DNA from: Marinibium conchae
GTDB lineage: Bacteria > Pseudomonadota > Gammaproteobacteria > Enterobacterales > Alteromonadaceae
Length of the DNA stretch: 64,000 nt
NCBI RefSeq assembly: GCF_015595035.1
Contig: NZ_JADNRN010000002.1
Span: 636,647 to 700,646 of the forward strand
Reading direction: 5' to 3'
The position numbers were made by a program, and so were the translations under genes. Each line of letters opens with the position of its first letter. The first letter of the stretch is position 1. Below, piece after piece: positions 46,532 through 54,658 of this stretch. The notes under the pieces are model-generated. The model was not told where the DNA came from, made no database searches, and was given only the letters and a program-made list of their open reading frames with translations.

Positions 46532-46855
46532 CTACGGACGCATACCAATAACATCCAAAGGACATAAGCCGTCTTGCTCTAGAAAGTGTACGCAATACTC
46601 CAACTGCGCCTTAACAAAAGCGTCGTGCATTATTTCCGTCTCCTGCCAATAGTGCGCCTGGTTTAATACATGCCAAAATACGCGTTCTTTATGACTATAG
46701 GGTTGCAGGTTTTGATCTTGTATCTGCGACCAGTCTTCAAAGGTATCCCACAGAAAGACTTCGAGCTCTTTATAGGGAAGCTCGTTTTGCCAATATGAAC
46801 GCAAGTAAAATGCAAGTTGTTCGGCTTTGCGGTCGATGAAGTGTTGCACTAACAA
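46532..46855 (-). CDS. Hypothetical protein, 107 aa
   Basis: Not recognised. A 107-aa helical protein rich in aromatic residues and histidine (MLVQHFIDRKAEQLAFYL..., FEDWSQIQ, ERVFWHVLNQAHYW), without signal peptide, membrane segment or zinc-binding pattern. It lies in a clear gap between the PAS-GGDEF gene and DUF3530 and has no overlapping better gene, so it is probably real. Codon use looks like that of its neighbours. Confidence 0.6.
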   Translation of the reverse strand: MLVQHFIDRKAEQLAFYLRSYWQNELPYKELEVFLWDTFEDWSQIQDQNLQPYSHKERVFWHVLNQAHYWQETEIMHDAFVKAQLEYCVHFLEQDGLCPLDVIGMRP

Positions 46856-46990
46856 AGTGATGTGCCATGGTTGGAATAATGAGATAAGTATAGGAGTTGA
46901 TTGGGACTTTTGGAGCTGCTAAAACTGTTTTGAGGCTAAGCTTATGATTTATAGCGCTATTCATACCAAGTTAAAAAATCGAAAGAACCA

Positions 46991-48010
46991 TTACCAGCCT
47001 AAATATGTAGTCCAGCCTTTAATTAGCTTGGCAACGTATTCGGCTTGGCGATCATCCATAGGCTGACCGATAATATCAGCTTGTCTGTAAAGCTCTTTTA
47101 GTTCAGTTCTCGCCTTTATTTTTCGCTGTTTTTGGGTTTGTATGCTCCATGCATTGTCCCACTGACTCGTCAGGTCGAGCATCGGTGTGGTGGTTTGCGC
47201 AACGATACTTGGGATCATCAGATTTAGCTTGCGCATAGGCCAATAGGGGTTGTGAATCACCGCAGCATCTACTTCGTTAAAGATTGGGTTTTGGTCAGCA
47301 AGCAGCTTAGTGATGCTCGCAGCGCTTATTCCTTGCGATATGATTACTCTATGGCCTAAGGTTCCCTGCATATGCTTGAAAGCAGCCGACATGTACGCTT
47401 CTATCTCCTTATTATAAATAACTAACTGTGCTTCACTAATAGCTTCCTGAAAGCGTTTCGATGAAGATGGAGAGAGTACTTTTGGTGTCTCTATTAATGC
47501 TGTAGCTGACTCCGCGTCTACTTCTAATGTAGTCTCTGTTTCCGAGCTTGCATCAATCACAGCTTCTTTTATTTCTTCTTTATCCATCACTGGAAATGCG
47601 ATGCTAGGCCCGAGGCTTAAGCCCAAAGATGGCAAACTTACAACAGTCCAGCCATATTGAGGCATTTTTTGCGCTAAAAGGTGCAGGGAATCACTGCGGC
47701 CAAGTGGAGTATCTGCATCCCCCAGAATAAATATAATGCCTTTCGTGAGCGCTTGCTCGGAGTGTGTAATAAAAATAGGGATTTGGCTGTCACTAACATC
47801 GATGAGTTCGTATTCGTCGGCGTGTAAGTTTGCTTGAATATCGTTTGCGGCGAGCTCACTAAAACTGGCACTTTGTGACAAGGCCGAAAAGCTCATCAAG
47901 GTGCTTAACATCAGGAAGGAAGCGAATATGACCTGTAGGCTAAATCCGGGTCTGTCATGTGGGTGTGCAATGAACGACATAAAAACGCTATGTATACTTT
48001 TAATTAACAT
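46991..48010 (-). CDS. DUF3530 family exported alpha/beta-hydrolase-like protein
   Basis: 339-aa protein with an N-terminal hydrophobic segment (residues about 25-45), probably a signal peptide, then a DUF3530-type domain. The pattern matches the family: a strand GIIFILGDADTPLGRSDS in place of the usual HG loop, and MPQYGWTVVSLPSLGLSLGPS. The family resembles alpha/beta hydrolases, but I see no clear GxSxG; the nearest is ISQGISAAS. An acidic insertion lies around residues 140-185. It follows rluA by 30 bases on the same strand. Function unknown. Confidence 0.75.
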   Translation of the reverse strand: MLIKSIHSVFMSFIAHPHDRPGFSLQVIFASFLMLSTLMSFSALSQSASFSELAANDIQANLHADEYELIDVSDSQIPIFITHSEQALTKGIIFILGDADTPLGRSDSLHLLAQKMPQYGWTVVSLPSLGLSLGPSIAFPVMDKEEIKEAVIDASSETETTLEVDAESATALIETPKVLSPSSSKRFQEAISEAQLVIYNKEIEAYMSAAFKHMQGTLGHRVIISQGISAASITKLLADQNPIFNEVDAAVIHNPYWPMRKLNLMIPSIVAQTTTPMLDLTSQWDNAWSIQTQKQRKIKARTELKELYRQADIIGQPMDDRQAEYVAKLIKGWTTYLGW

Positions 48011-48040
48011 ACCGCTTTATCGGCAAATTATGGCTGATGT

Positions 48041-48709
48041 TTAGGGTTCTGCGGTAAAGCTATGTTCAGATTCAAAGCACATTTCTTCACCACTTATTGG
48101 ATGTTTAAAACGATGCATTTGTGCATGAAGGCAAAGTCGCGGGCTTTTCGCTAATGCTTGTTCATGAGCATATAAGCGGTCGCCTAATATCGGGTGGCCA
48201 ATCGCAAGCATATGTACTCGTAATTGATGAGAACGCCCAGTAATAGGAGTCAATTCTACCAGGCTTGAGTATTGGCCCTTCGATACCGTTTTGTAATAGG
48301 TTTGCGAGGGTTTACCGCGTTCTTGATCTACCATTTGTTTTGGACGATTTGGCCAATCGCAAATGAGTGGTAAATCAATTTTCCCCTCACTTTTTTCCAA
48401 ATGTCCGAATACTCTTGCATAGTAGCGCTTCGATGTTTGCCTTAGTTCAAATTGTCTGGATAAATGCACATGTGCAGGCTTATTTAGCGCCATTATCAGT
48501 ATGCCTGATGTTGCCATATCAAGGCGATGCACAATAGTGGCGCTGGGGAATACTCGCTGGATCCGAGACTGCAGTGAGTCTCTGTGTTCCAGCGCTTTTC
48601 CAGGCACCGTCAGTAAACCACTCGCCTTGTCACATACCAAGATGTCATCATCTTGGTATAAGAGTGAAAAATTTGGCCTCTGCGAGGGCTGATAATGTAA
48701 TATGGCCAT
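48041..48709 (-). CDS. rluA: 23S rRNA U746 / tRNA U32 pseudouridine synthase RluA
   Basis: Isomerises U746 of 23S rRNA and U32 of some tRNAs. The 222-aa single-domain protein lacks an S4 domain, as RluA does. The catalytic Asp64 is in VHRLDMATSG, with LPLICDWPNRPKQ and PITGRSHQLRVHMLAIGHPILGDRLYA matching RluA closely, so RluA is preferred over RluC, RluD and TruC. It follows rapA by nine bases, the arrangement also found in E. coli. Confidence 0.93.
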   Translation of the reverse strand: MAILHYQPSQRPNFSLLYQDDDILVCDKASGLLTVPGKALEHRDSLQSRIQRVFPSATIVHRLDMATSGILIMALNKPAHVHLSRQFELRQTSKRYYARVFGHLEKSEGKIDLPLICDWPNRPKQMVDQERGKPSQTYYKTVSKGQYSSLVELTPITGRSHQLRVHMLAIGHPILGDRLYAHEQALAKSPRLCLHAQMHRFKHPISGEEMCFESEHSFTAEP

Positions 48710-48718
48710 AAGGTTTAC

Positions 48719-51544
48719 CTAGGGGTTATTCACGACAACTCGTAAACTATCTAGGTAAGGTTCAGCTTCATCCATAATCTCTTTGAGTTTATGTTTCTGA
48801 GTCTGTATGAACTCAATCTCGTCGTTACGAATTGAAGGGTTCGTTTTTTGCAAGGTGCTTAAACGCTCTATTTCGCTACCTAACTCTGTTTCCATGCGTT
48901 TGATTGCTGCGTCCTTCCTTTCTGCCAAAGCAGCTTGACTTAGTTTTAAGCTAGCTTCTATGCCTAAGGTAATTGGATCGGCTAATGCTTGTAATAGTTG
49001 AAGGGCAATTTTTCGTTTTACTTTGAACAACTGTTCAAATTCAATATCGACCGTATTATTTTTAGCATCTACGCAGGTTCTCACCGGTGTTGGCGGTAAG
49101 AAACGATAGAGTTGCAAATTCGCCGGCGCACTTGCTGATAACACGCTCGTCGTTTCAATCCAAAATGCGCCGGTCGGCAATTCTGGGTCCTTTGCAAAGG
49201 CTATACTACTCTTGCCTAAAACGTCTGTGGTGACTGCATCTAAGCAATGCATAACGATATTACTGTCCCAACTTAAGAATTGAACTTGTTCAAATTTGGT
49301 TGCATTGTTGCGCTGATAAGTAACCTCTAAGCCGTCTTCAGTCAATCCAGGTATCTGATGAACCAGTTGTTCTGTTGGGCGTAAAATAAAACTATAATCG
49401 TCTTTTTCTTCTTGAGTAACACCCAAGGTATCGAACAAGCGGGTCATGAATTTGAAAAGCCCAACTGGGTTCTCGGCGGCAACAATATTGTCCAGCAAGT
49501 CATCAATCTGTCCGAAACCAGATGCATTTAACTCCAAAAGTTTATCGCGTCCTTGTTCTATTTTTTGCTTCAACTCTGTTGTGAGCGATGCTGTTTGATT
49601 AATGATGTCTTCCTTAAGTTCACTATCTTCAGGGTTTTTGAGTGCCGCTAATAAGTCGGTACTTACTATCTTGTAAACATCACTTCCTACAGGGCAGGTG
49701 CTCGTAAATGCAGATAAACCGTCTGCGTACCAATCGAACAAGACATGTTGGGCGGAATTTTCGAAGAACGGAACATGGATATTAATATCATACTTTTGAC
49801 CGATGCGATCCAAGCGGCCAATGCGTTGTTCAAGTAAATCAGGGACCATGGGTAGATCAAAGAGTACTAAGTGACGCGAGAACTGGAAGTTGCGTCCTTC
49901 ACTGCCAATTTCACTACATAACAATACTTGTGCGCCTTGTTCGTCAGTGGCAAAAAAATGAGCGGCTTTGTCGCGCTCAACGATGCTCATACCTTCATGA
50001 AAAACAGAGTGTCGAATCGACGTCTTTTGGCGTAAATATTCAGCCATCTGCAAAGCAGTAGAGGCGTAAGCGCAAATAACCAATACCTTTTCTTGATTAT
50101 TTTCTTCTAATAGGGAAACTAGCCAATCGACCCTGGGGTCATACTTGGTCCAATTGTCGTTCACCAGAGGCGCTCTTTCTGGATGTAAGCTGAGCTCGAT
50201 GTCCTCTTCTAACGATATGGACACCGCATATTCTTTGGGCAACTTAAGCGGTGCCGGTATTGCTATACGCTGCGGAAATCCCTTAATGCTTGCGCGACTA
50301 TTTCGAAACAGCAAACGCCCAGTACCATGCTGGTCAATTAGTCTGCGAAGTAGTTCATGGCGTTTCTCACCGCTGGCAAGCACTTCGTCAGTGATTTCTT
50401 CATGCTCAACTATCGCATTTAGGCGATCGATTTGAGCTTGATCCATATGGGTATTTTCAATCAAAGGCACAACCGCTTGGGCTAAATCACCGTAGTGGCT
50501 TTCTTCCTCTAGAAAACTCTGATAGTCATGAAAACGTGCAGGGTCGAGCAAGCGTAAGCGTGCAAAGTGACTTTCGTGGCCAAGCTGGTCGGGTGTTGCA
50601 GTTAGCAATAGCACCCCTTTTGAAGCGCCACACAGGGCTTCAACGGCAGCGTATTCACTCGATACCGATTCTCGAGACCATTGTAAATGATGGGCTTCGT
50701 CTACCACCAGGATGTCCCAGTCGACGGCGCTCGCTTGGGCTAACACTTTCTCTTGTTGAATAAAGTCGATGCTACAAAGTACAAATTGCTCTTGTTCAAA
50801 GGGGTTATCGCCACTTTCTTGCATCGCTTCCATTCTGTCATCATCAAAAACCGAGAATGACAAATTGACTCTTCTGAGCATTTCTACAAGCCATTGATGG
50901 ACCAAGCTAGAGGGAACAACAATAAGTGCTCGTTTGGCTTTTCCAGTTAGTATTTGCTGATGCAGAATAAGGCCAGCCTCAATGGTTTTACCAAGTCCAA
51001 CTTCATCGGCAAGCAATACTCGGGGTGCGTAACGACTGCCAACTTCGTTAGCAATATGGAGTTGATGCGGTATCAGTTCAACTCTTGCGCCCACTAAGCC
51101 GACTGCGCCGGATGTTGCATGGTCGTATTGCTTCTGAAGACATTCATGGCGAATATCAAACCATTTGGGAGAATCTAGCTGACCGCTAAAAAGTCGTTTT
51201 TCAGGTTGATTAAGGCGCACGTTATGGTCAAGTGCCACCTCAATGATTGACGCCTTTTCTTTGGTATCAGTGCGGACGCCAGAGTAAATGTATAGGCCGT
51301 CTTGCAGTACAACATTGTCAATTTTCAATTCCCAGCCATCGCTGTGTAGTGCTTTTTCACCCTCACTTAAGATGAGCCTAGTGATTGGCGCTTGAGCAAT
51401 AGCATAGGTACGGTCTTCTTGAACTGCAGGAAACAATAGGTCGACCGTTCGATTATTTGCGGACATCACAACCCCAAGCCCTAGATCAGCTTCGGTATTG
51501 CTTAGCCAGCGTTGGCCAACGGTAAATTCTTGTACTGCATTCAT
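48719..51544 (-). CDS. rapA: RNA polymerase-associated ATPase RapA
   Basis: SWI2/SNF2 ATPase that binds RNA polymerase and helps recycle it after transcription. The 941-aa protein has N-terminal Tudor-like domains (QEFTVGQRWLSNTEADLGLG), the ATPase core with Walker A LADEVGLGKTIEAG, the DEAH motif VVDEAHHLQW, LLLTATP, and the C-terminal helicase lobe with EGRNFQFSRHLVLFDLP and EQRIGRLDRIGQ. ATG at 51544 matches the RapA N-terminus; the frame is open 19 codons further upstream but that part is not family-like. Upstream of rluA. Confidence 0.95.
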   Translation of the reverse strand: MNAVQEFTVGQRWLSNTEADLGLGVVMSANNRTVDLLFPAVQEDRTYAIAQAPITRLILSEGEKALHSDGWELKIDNVVLQDGLYIYSGVRTDTKEKASIIEVALDHNVRLNQPEKRLFSGQLDSPKWFDIRHECLQKQYDHATSGAVGLVGARVELIPHQLHIANEVGSRYAPRVLLADEVGLGKTIEAGLILHQQILTGKAKRALIVVPSSLVHQWLVEMLRRVNLSFSVFDDDRMEAMQESGDNPFEQEQFVLCSIDFIQQEKVLAQASAVDWDILVVDEAHHLQWSRESVSSEYAAVEALCGASKGVLLLTATPDQLGHESHFARLRLLDPARFHDYQSFLEEESHYGDLAQAVVPLIENTHMDQAQIDRLNAIVEHEEITDEVLASGEKRHELLRRLIDQHGTGRLLFRNSRASIKGFPQRIAIPAPLKLPKEYAVSISLEEDIELSLHPERAPLVNDNWTKYDPRVDWLVSLLEENNQEKVLVICAYASTALQMAEYLRQKTSIRHSVFHEGMSIVERDKAAHFFATDEQGAQVLLCSEIGSEGRNFQFSRHLVLFDLPMVPDLLEQRIGRLDRIGQKYDINIHVPFFENSAQHVLFDWYADGLSAFTSTCPVGSDVYKIVSTDLLAALKNPEDSELKEDIINQTASLTTELKQKIEQGRDKLLELNASGFGQIDDLLDNIVAAENPVGLFKFMTRLFDTLGVTQEEKDDYSFILRPTEQLVHQIPGLTEDGLEVTYQRNNATKFEQVQFLSWDSNIVMHCLDAVTTDVLGKSSIAFAKDPELPTGAFWIETTSVLSASAPANLQLYRFLPPTPVRTCVDAKNNTVDIEFEQLFKVKRKIALQLLQALADPITLGIEASLKLSQAALAERKDAAIKRMETELGSEIERLSTLQKTNPSIRNDEIEFIQTQKHKLKEIMDEAEPYLDSLRVVVNNP

Positions 51545-51853
51545 AGTAAAATCCAAGATGAAAGTAAAAACGGGTGCGCATTGTACTGGTACAAACAACA
51601 ACTGTCAGTACTGTGTGCGCATTTGCATGAAAAAAATCACGAACAAAACGTGAAAAGTAAAGCAAAGTCATTTATGGTTACTTAGTCGTCAATATTTACT
51701 GACGCAAACTATGATGTCAACGTTCATCCTTTCTAAGTTCGGAAACTTGATATCAGCGGCTCTATCGGCTCGTTATTAACTTGCGCAGTAGTATTGTTTT
51801 CTCTTTTAGAGCGAACACTCAACCCTATTCGCTCGTAACGACCGGAGTCACGG
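51545..51853. other. Divergent region, rapA / phoH-like gene
   Basis: 309 bases that should hold promoters for both genes. Apart from a 5-bp inverted repeat TCACG/CGTGA (51637-51641 with 51649-51653) and a GGAG ribosome site before the ATG at 51854, I see nothing distinctive. Confidence 0.4.
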
Positions 51854-53239
51854 ATGCCAGACAACACCAAAATATATGTACTCGACACGAATATCCTCCT
51901 GCATGAACCTCTAGCTTTTACCTCTTTCAAAGAACACGATGTGGTGGTTCCGATGACGGTATTAGAAGAACTCGACTATATAAAAGATAGCAAGAAAGAC
52001 GTTGCCCGAGACGCACGTGTTTCGATTCGCGCGATGGAAGACCTTCTTCATGATGCTACTCCAGAGGAGATGCTAGCGGGGGTATCTTTACTTGGGTTGG
52101 GGGCCGGTGACAGCGCCCCCAGTGGTAGTTTGAGTATTTTTGCTGACTTAAATATGCCCTCTCAGCAACAAGTATTCACTAGTAACGAAAACGACAATCG
52201 AATTATTAATGTTGCCCTGCACCTTCAAGCACAAAAAGCACCTAGGCAGGTGGTTTTGGTGACCAAGGACATTAATATGCGTCTAAAAGCAAAAGGCGCG
52301 GGCATGGGCATAGTTGAAGACTACAGAACCGACCAACTCGTAAGTGATATCAAATACTTATCGAAGGGGTATCATCAATTTGAAGGAAGTTTCTGGGATA
52401 AGGTACAAAGCGTTGAGAGTCATACTGAAGGCAGAGATACCATACACCTCATTCCCAAAAGTGTGTTACCCGAAGCTTATGTGAATGAGTTTCTGGTTGA
52501 CGAAAGTAGGCAATTTGCTGGTATTGTTGAATCTCTCAACAGCGACACTTTAGAAGTGCTTGATCTAGGTTATGAGCGACTGATGTCGCGACGTGCTTGG
52601 GGCATATCGCCTAAAAATATTGGCCAAGCAATGGCTTTGCACGCGCTACTCGACCCACATATTGATTTGTGCGTGCTAACAGGGCCTGCTGGCAGCGGTA
52701 AAACGCTCTTAGCTTTGGCGGCCGCATTGGAATTAGTGGTAGAAAAAAATCTATACGACAAAATCATCGTAACACGCTCGACCCCTGAAATTGCCGAGTC
52801 GATAGGTTACCTGCCGGGTACAGAAGAGGAAAAAATGGCCCCGTGGTTAGCTGCCATTACAGACTCCCTCGAGGTATTACATAAGCATGATGAAAATACC
52901 AAAGGTTCGATGAGCTACATTATGGAGAAAGCCAATATTCAGTTTAAATCGGTGAATTTTATGCGCGGCCGCAGTATCCAAAATGCTATTGTTATTCTCG
53001 ATGAATCGCAGAACCTCACTGCGTCACAACTCAAAACTATTATTACCCGATGCGGCGAGGGAACAAAGTTGATCTGTGGCGGTAATCTTGCACAAATAGA
53101 CAGTAATTATTTGTCGGCGGTAACTTCGGGATTAACTTATATTGTTGAGAAATTTAAAGACTTTTCTGGTAGTGCCACCTTCAATTTAGACGGTGTAGTG
53201 AGAAGTCGCTTAGCTGAATTTGCAGAAAAGCAATTGTAA
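51854..53239 (+). CDS. PIN-PhoH protein (YlaK/PhoH2-like ATPase)
   Basis: 461-aa fusion of a PIN-type RNase domain and a PhoH ATPase. The PIN part (1-150) has VLDTNILLHEP, LEELDYIK and the further acidic residues of the Mg site (TKDINMR). The ATPase part has Walker A GPAGSGKT at about residue 277 and Walker B VILDESQNL, with TRCGEGTK and DLDG-like end motifs. Related PhoH2 proteins unwind and cleave RNA. The name comes from the family, not from phosphate control: I see no Pho box upstream. Followed by a terminator. Confidence 0.9.
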   Translation: MPDNTKIYVLDTNILLHEPLAFTSFKEHDVVVPMTVLEELDYIKDSKKDVARDARVSIRAMEDLLHDATPEEMLAGVSLLGLGAGDSAPSGSLSIFADLNMPSQQQVFTSNENDNRIINVALHLQAQKAPRQVVLVTKDINMRLKAKGAGMGIVEDYRTDQLVSDIKYLSKGYHQFEGSFWDKVQSVESHTEGRDTIHLIPKSVLPEAYVNEFLVDESRQFAGIVESLNSDTLEVLDLGYERLMSRRAWGISPKNIGQAMALHALLDPHIDLCVLTGPAGSGKTLLALAAALELVVEKNLYDKIIVTRSTPEIAESIGYLPGTEEEKMAPWLAAITDSLEVLHKHDENTKGSMSYIMEKANIQFKSVNFMRGRSIQNAIVILDESQNLTASQLKTIITRCGEGTKLICGGNLAQIDSNYLSAVTSGLTYIVEKFKDFSGSATFNLDGVVRSRLAEFAEKQL

Positions 53240-53240
53240 T

Positions 53241-53264
53241 AAAAGCTTGTCGTGAAGCTTTTTT
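53241..53264 (+). terminator. Rho-independent terminator after the PhoH-like gene
   Basis: AAAAGCTT (53241-53248), six-base loop, AAGCTTTT (53255-53262), then TT. The stem is short in G+C but sits directly after the stop at 53239. Confidence 0.65.
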
Positions 53265-53580
53265 GACTCTTATTTTCGACATGATAATATCGAAATTCAG
53301 CGTGTGGCTTTTATGCAGTTTGCCTCGTTTGCAATGCTAGCGTCACACACCGAGGCTTTCGCTGTTGATTGTTTTCTAATGCTAGTAAACAATTTAGTTA
53401 CGGTTATTTGTCATTTGGCCGATAACACATAATTAGGCACACTTCCTCTTAACGGCTGGAGCCTCGACTTTGATACTTAGAATTACAGGGTAGTTTTGGT
53501 TTTCTCATGGAGTATTGAGATGATGTTTGTTCACATTATACTGTGCTTTTGAAGCTGGGTTGTTTGAAACAAGGCTGTAA
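53265..53580. other. Intergenic region before the receiver-GGDEF gene
   Basis: About 316 bases with no credible ORF, RNA gene or repeat that I could identify; presumably holds the promoter of the downstream gene. Confidence 0.4.
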
Positions 53581-54504
53581 ATGAGCGAAAAAAAAGCGAC
53601 GATACTCGTAGTTGATGACGAAACTATCAATCTACAGATTATTAATAATGCCCTTGCCAATGAATATGAGATACTCGCCGCTAAATCGGGTGAGCAAGCT
53701 GTACGTATAGCAACTCAGTCGCTTCCTGACCTTATATTATTGGACATTGTTTTACCTGATTTAAGCGGGCACGATGTGTGCCGCGTATTAAAGGAAAACG
53801 AAATAACCTCGCACATTCCTATTATCTTTGTTACGGCTCAAAGCAAACCAGAAGATGAGCTCAAAGGACTCGAGTTAGGGGCGGCAGATTATTTTCGAAA
53901 ACCATTCATACTGCCTTTACTTCGCGTGCGAGTGCGAAATCAAATTGATTTGATACACAAAACGAGAGCCTTGGAAGAAATGGTTTGGTTGGACGGCTTA
54001 ACAGGTATCTCGAACCGCCGTCATTTCGACCAACGCTATCAAGATGCTTGCAAGTATGCCCAGCGAAACTGCCGCAGTATATGCGTGCTTTTGCTCGATA
54101 TCGACTTTTTCAAACAGTATAACGATGTTTATGGGCATGCAAAAGGCGATATAGTGTTAAAGCAAGTTGCTCAAGAGTTAGAGCTTGGAGCCGCTCGCCC
54201 ACTCGACTTAGTCGCCCGCTATGGTGGTGAGGAGTTTGTTATTCTGCTTACCGACGCTACCGCTAGAGAAGGGGCTCTTGTTGCTGAAAAAGTGCGTGAG
54301 CGTATCGAGAATTTGGCTATTCCTCATAGCCAATCACCCACGCACAAGGTGGTCACAATTAGTGTTGGCGTAACAACGAGCACTCCCAATGGTGCTAACT
54401 TTGATGCTGATGCCTTACTAGAGACAGCCGACAAATGCTTGTACCAGGCAAAGGATGCTGGCCGAAATACTGTGGTTAGCACAGACTTTCGACCACAAGC
54501 CTAA
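53581..54504 (+). CDS. Response regulator diguanylate cyclase (REC-GGDEF)
   Basis: 307-aa PleD/WspR-like protein. The receiver (1-120) carries DDE near residue 12, phospho-acceptor Asp55 in LLDIVLPDLSG and Lys in RKPF. The GGDEF domain (140-300) has LDIDFFKQYNDVYGHAKGD, the active loop RYGGEEF and the I-site RPLD five residues before it. It should make c-di-GMP when phosphorylated and be product-inhibited. No sensor kinase is adjacent. Confidence 0.92.
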   Translation: MSEKKATILVVDDETINLQIINNALANEYEILAAKSGEQAVRIATQSLPDLILLDIVLPDLSGHDVCRVLKENEITSHIPIIFVTAQSKPEDELKGLELGAADYFRKPFILPLLRVRVRNQIDLIHKTRALEEMVWLDGLTGISNRRHFDQRYQDACKYAQRNCRSICVLLLDIDFFKQYNDVYGHAKGDIVLKQVAQELELGAARPLDLVARYGGEEFVILLTDATAREGALVAEKVRERIENLAIPHSQSPTHKVVTISVGVTTSTPNGANFDADALLETADKCLYQAKDAGRNTVVSTDFRPQA

Positions 54505-54575
54505 GCAATTTAACCCTACCTCTTTGTTAATGTAACGCATTTCTGTAGATGCTGTTCTGGCCGAAAAACAGGTAG

Positions 54576-54589
54576 TGTTATAATATAAC
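54576..54589. promoter_or_regulatory. Zur-box-like palindrome 1
   Basis: TGTTATAATATAAC resembles the gammaproteobacterial zinc-uptake-regulator (Zur) site, consensus-like TGTTATANTATAACA. It is 70 bases before the ZnuD-like receptor gene. Confidence 0.68.
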
Positions 54590-54602
54590 TTTACATGACA
54601 TT

Positions 54603-54617
54603 TGTTATATTATAACA
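54603..54617. promoter_or_regulatory. Zur-box-like palindrome 2
   Basis: TGTTATATTATAACA is a perfect palindrome around the central T and matches the Zur operator pattern throughout. It is centred 27-28 bases from the first copy, 42 bases before the receptor ATG. Confidence 0.75.
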
Positions 54618-54658
54618 TTCTTCCAATCTCTTAATATAACTCTTCTACGGACAGTAAG

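Noticed and set aside
51854-53239. PhoH-like gene as a phosphate-starvation gene
   Set aside because: The name is a family label; I found no Pho-box-like repeat in the 309 bases upstream.
54550-54572. CTGT...ACAG pair before the ZnuD-like receptor as a LexA site
   Set aside because: The spacing between the arms is too long for a LexA box (CTGT-N8-ACAG).
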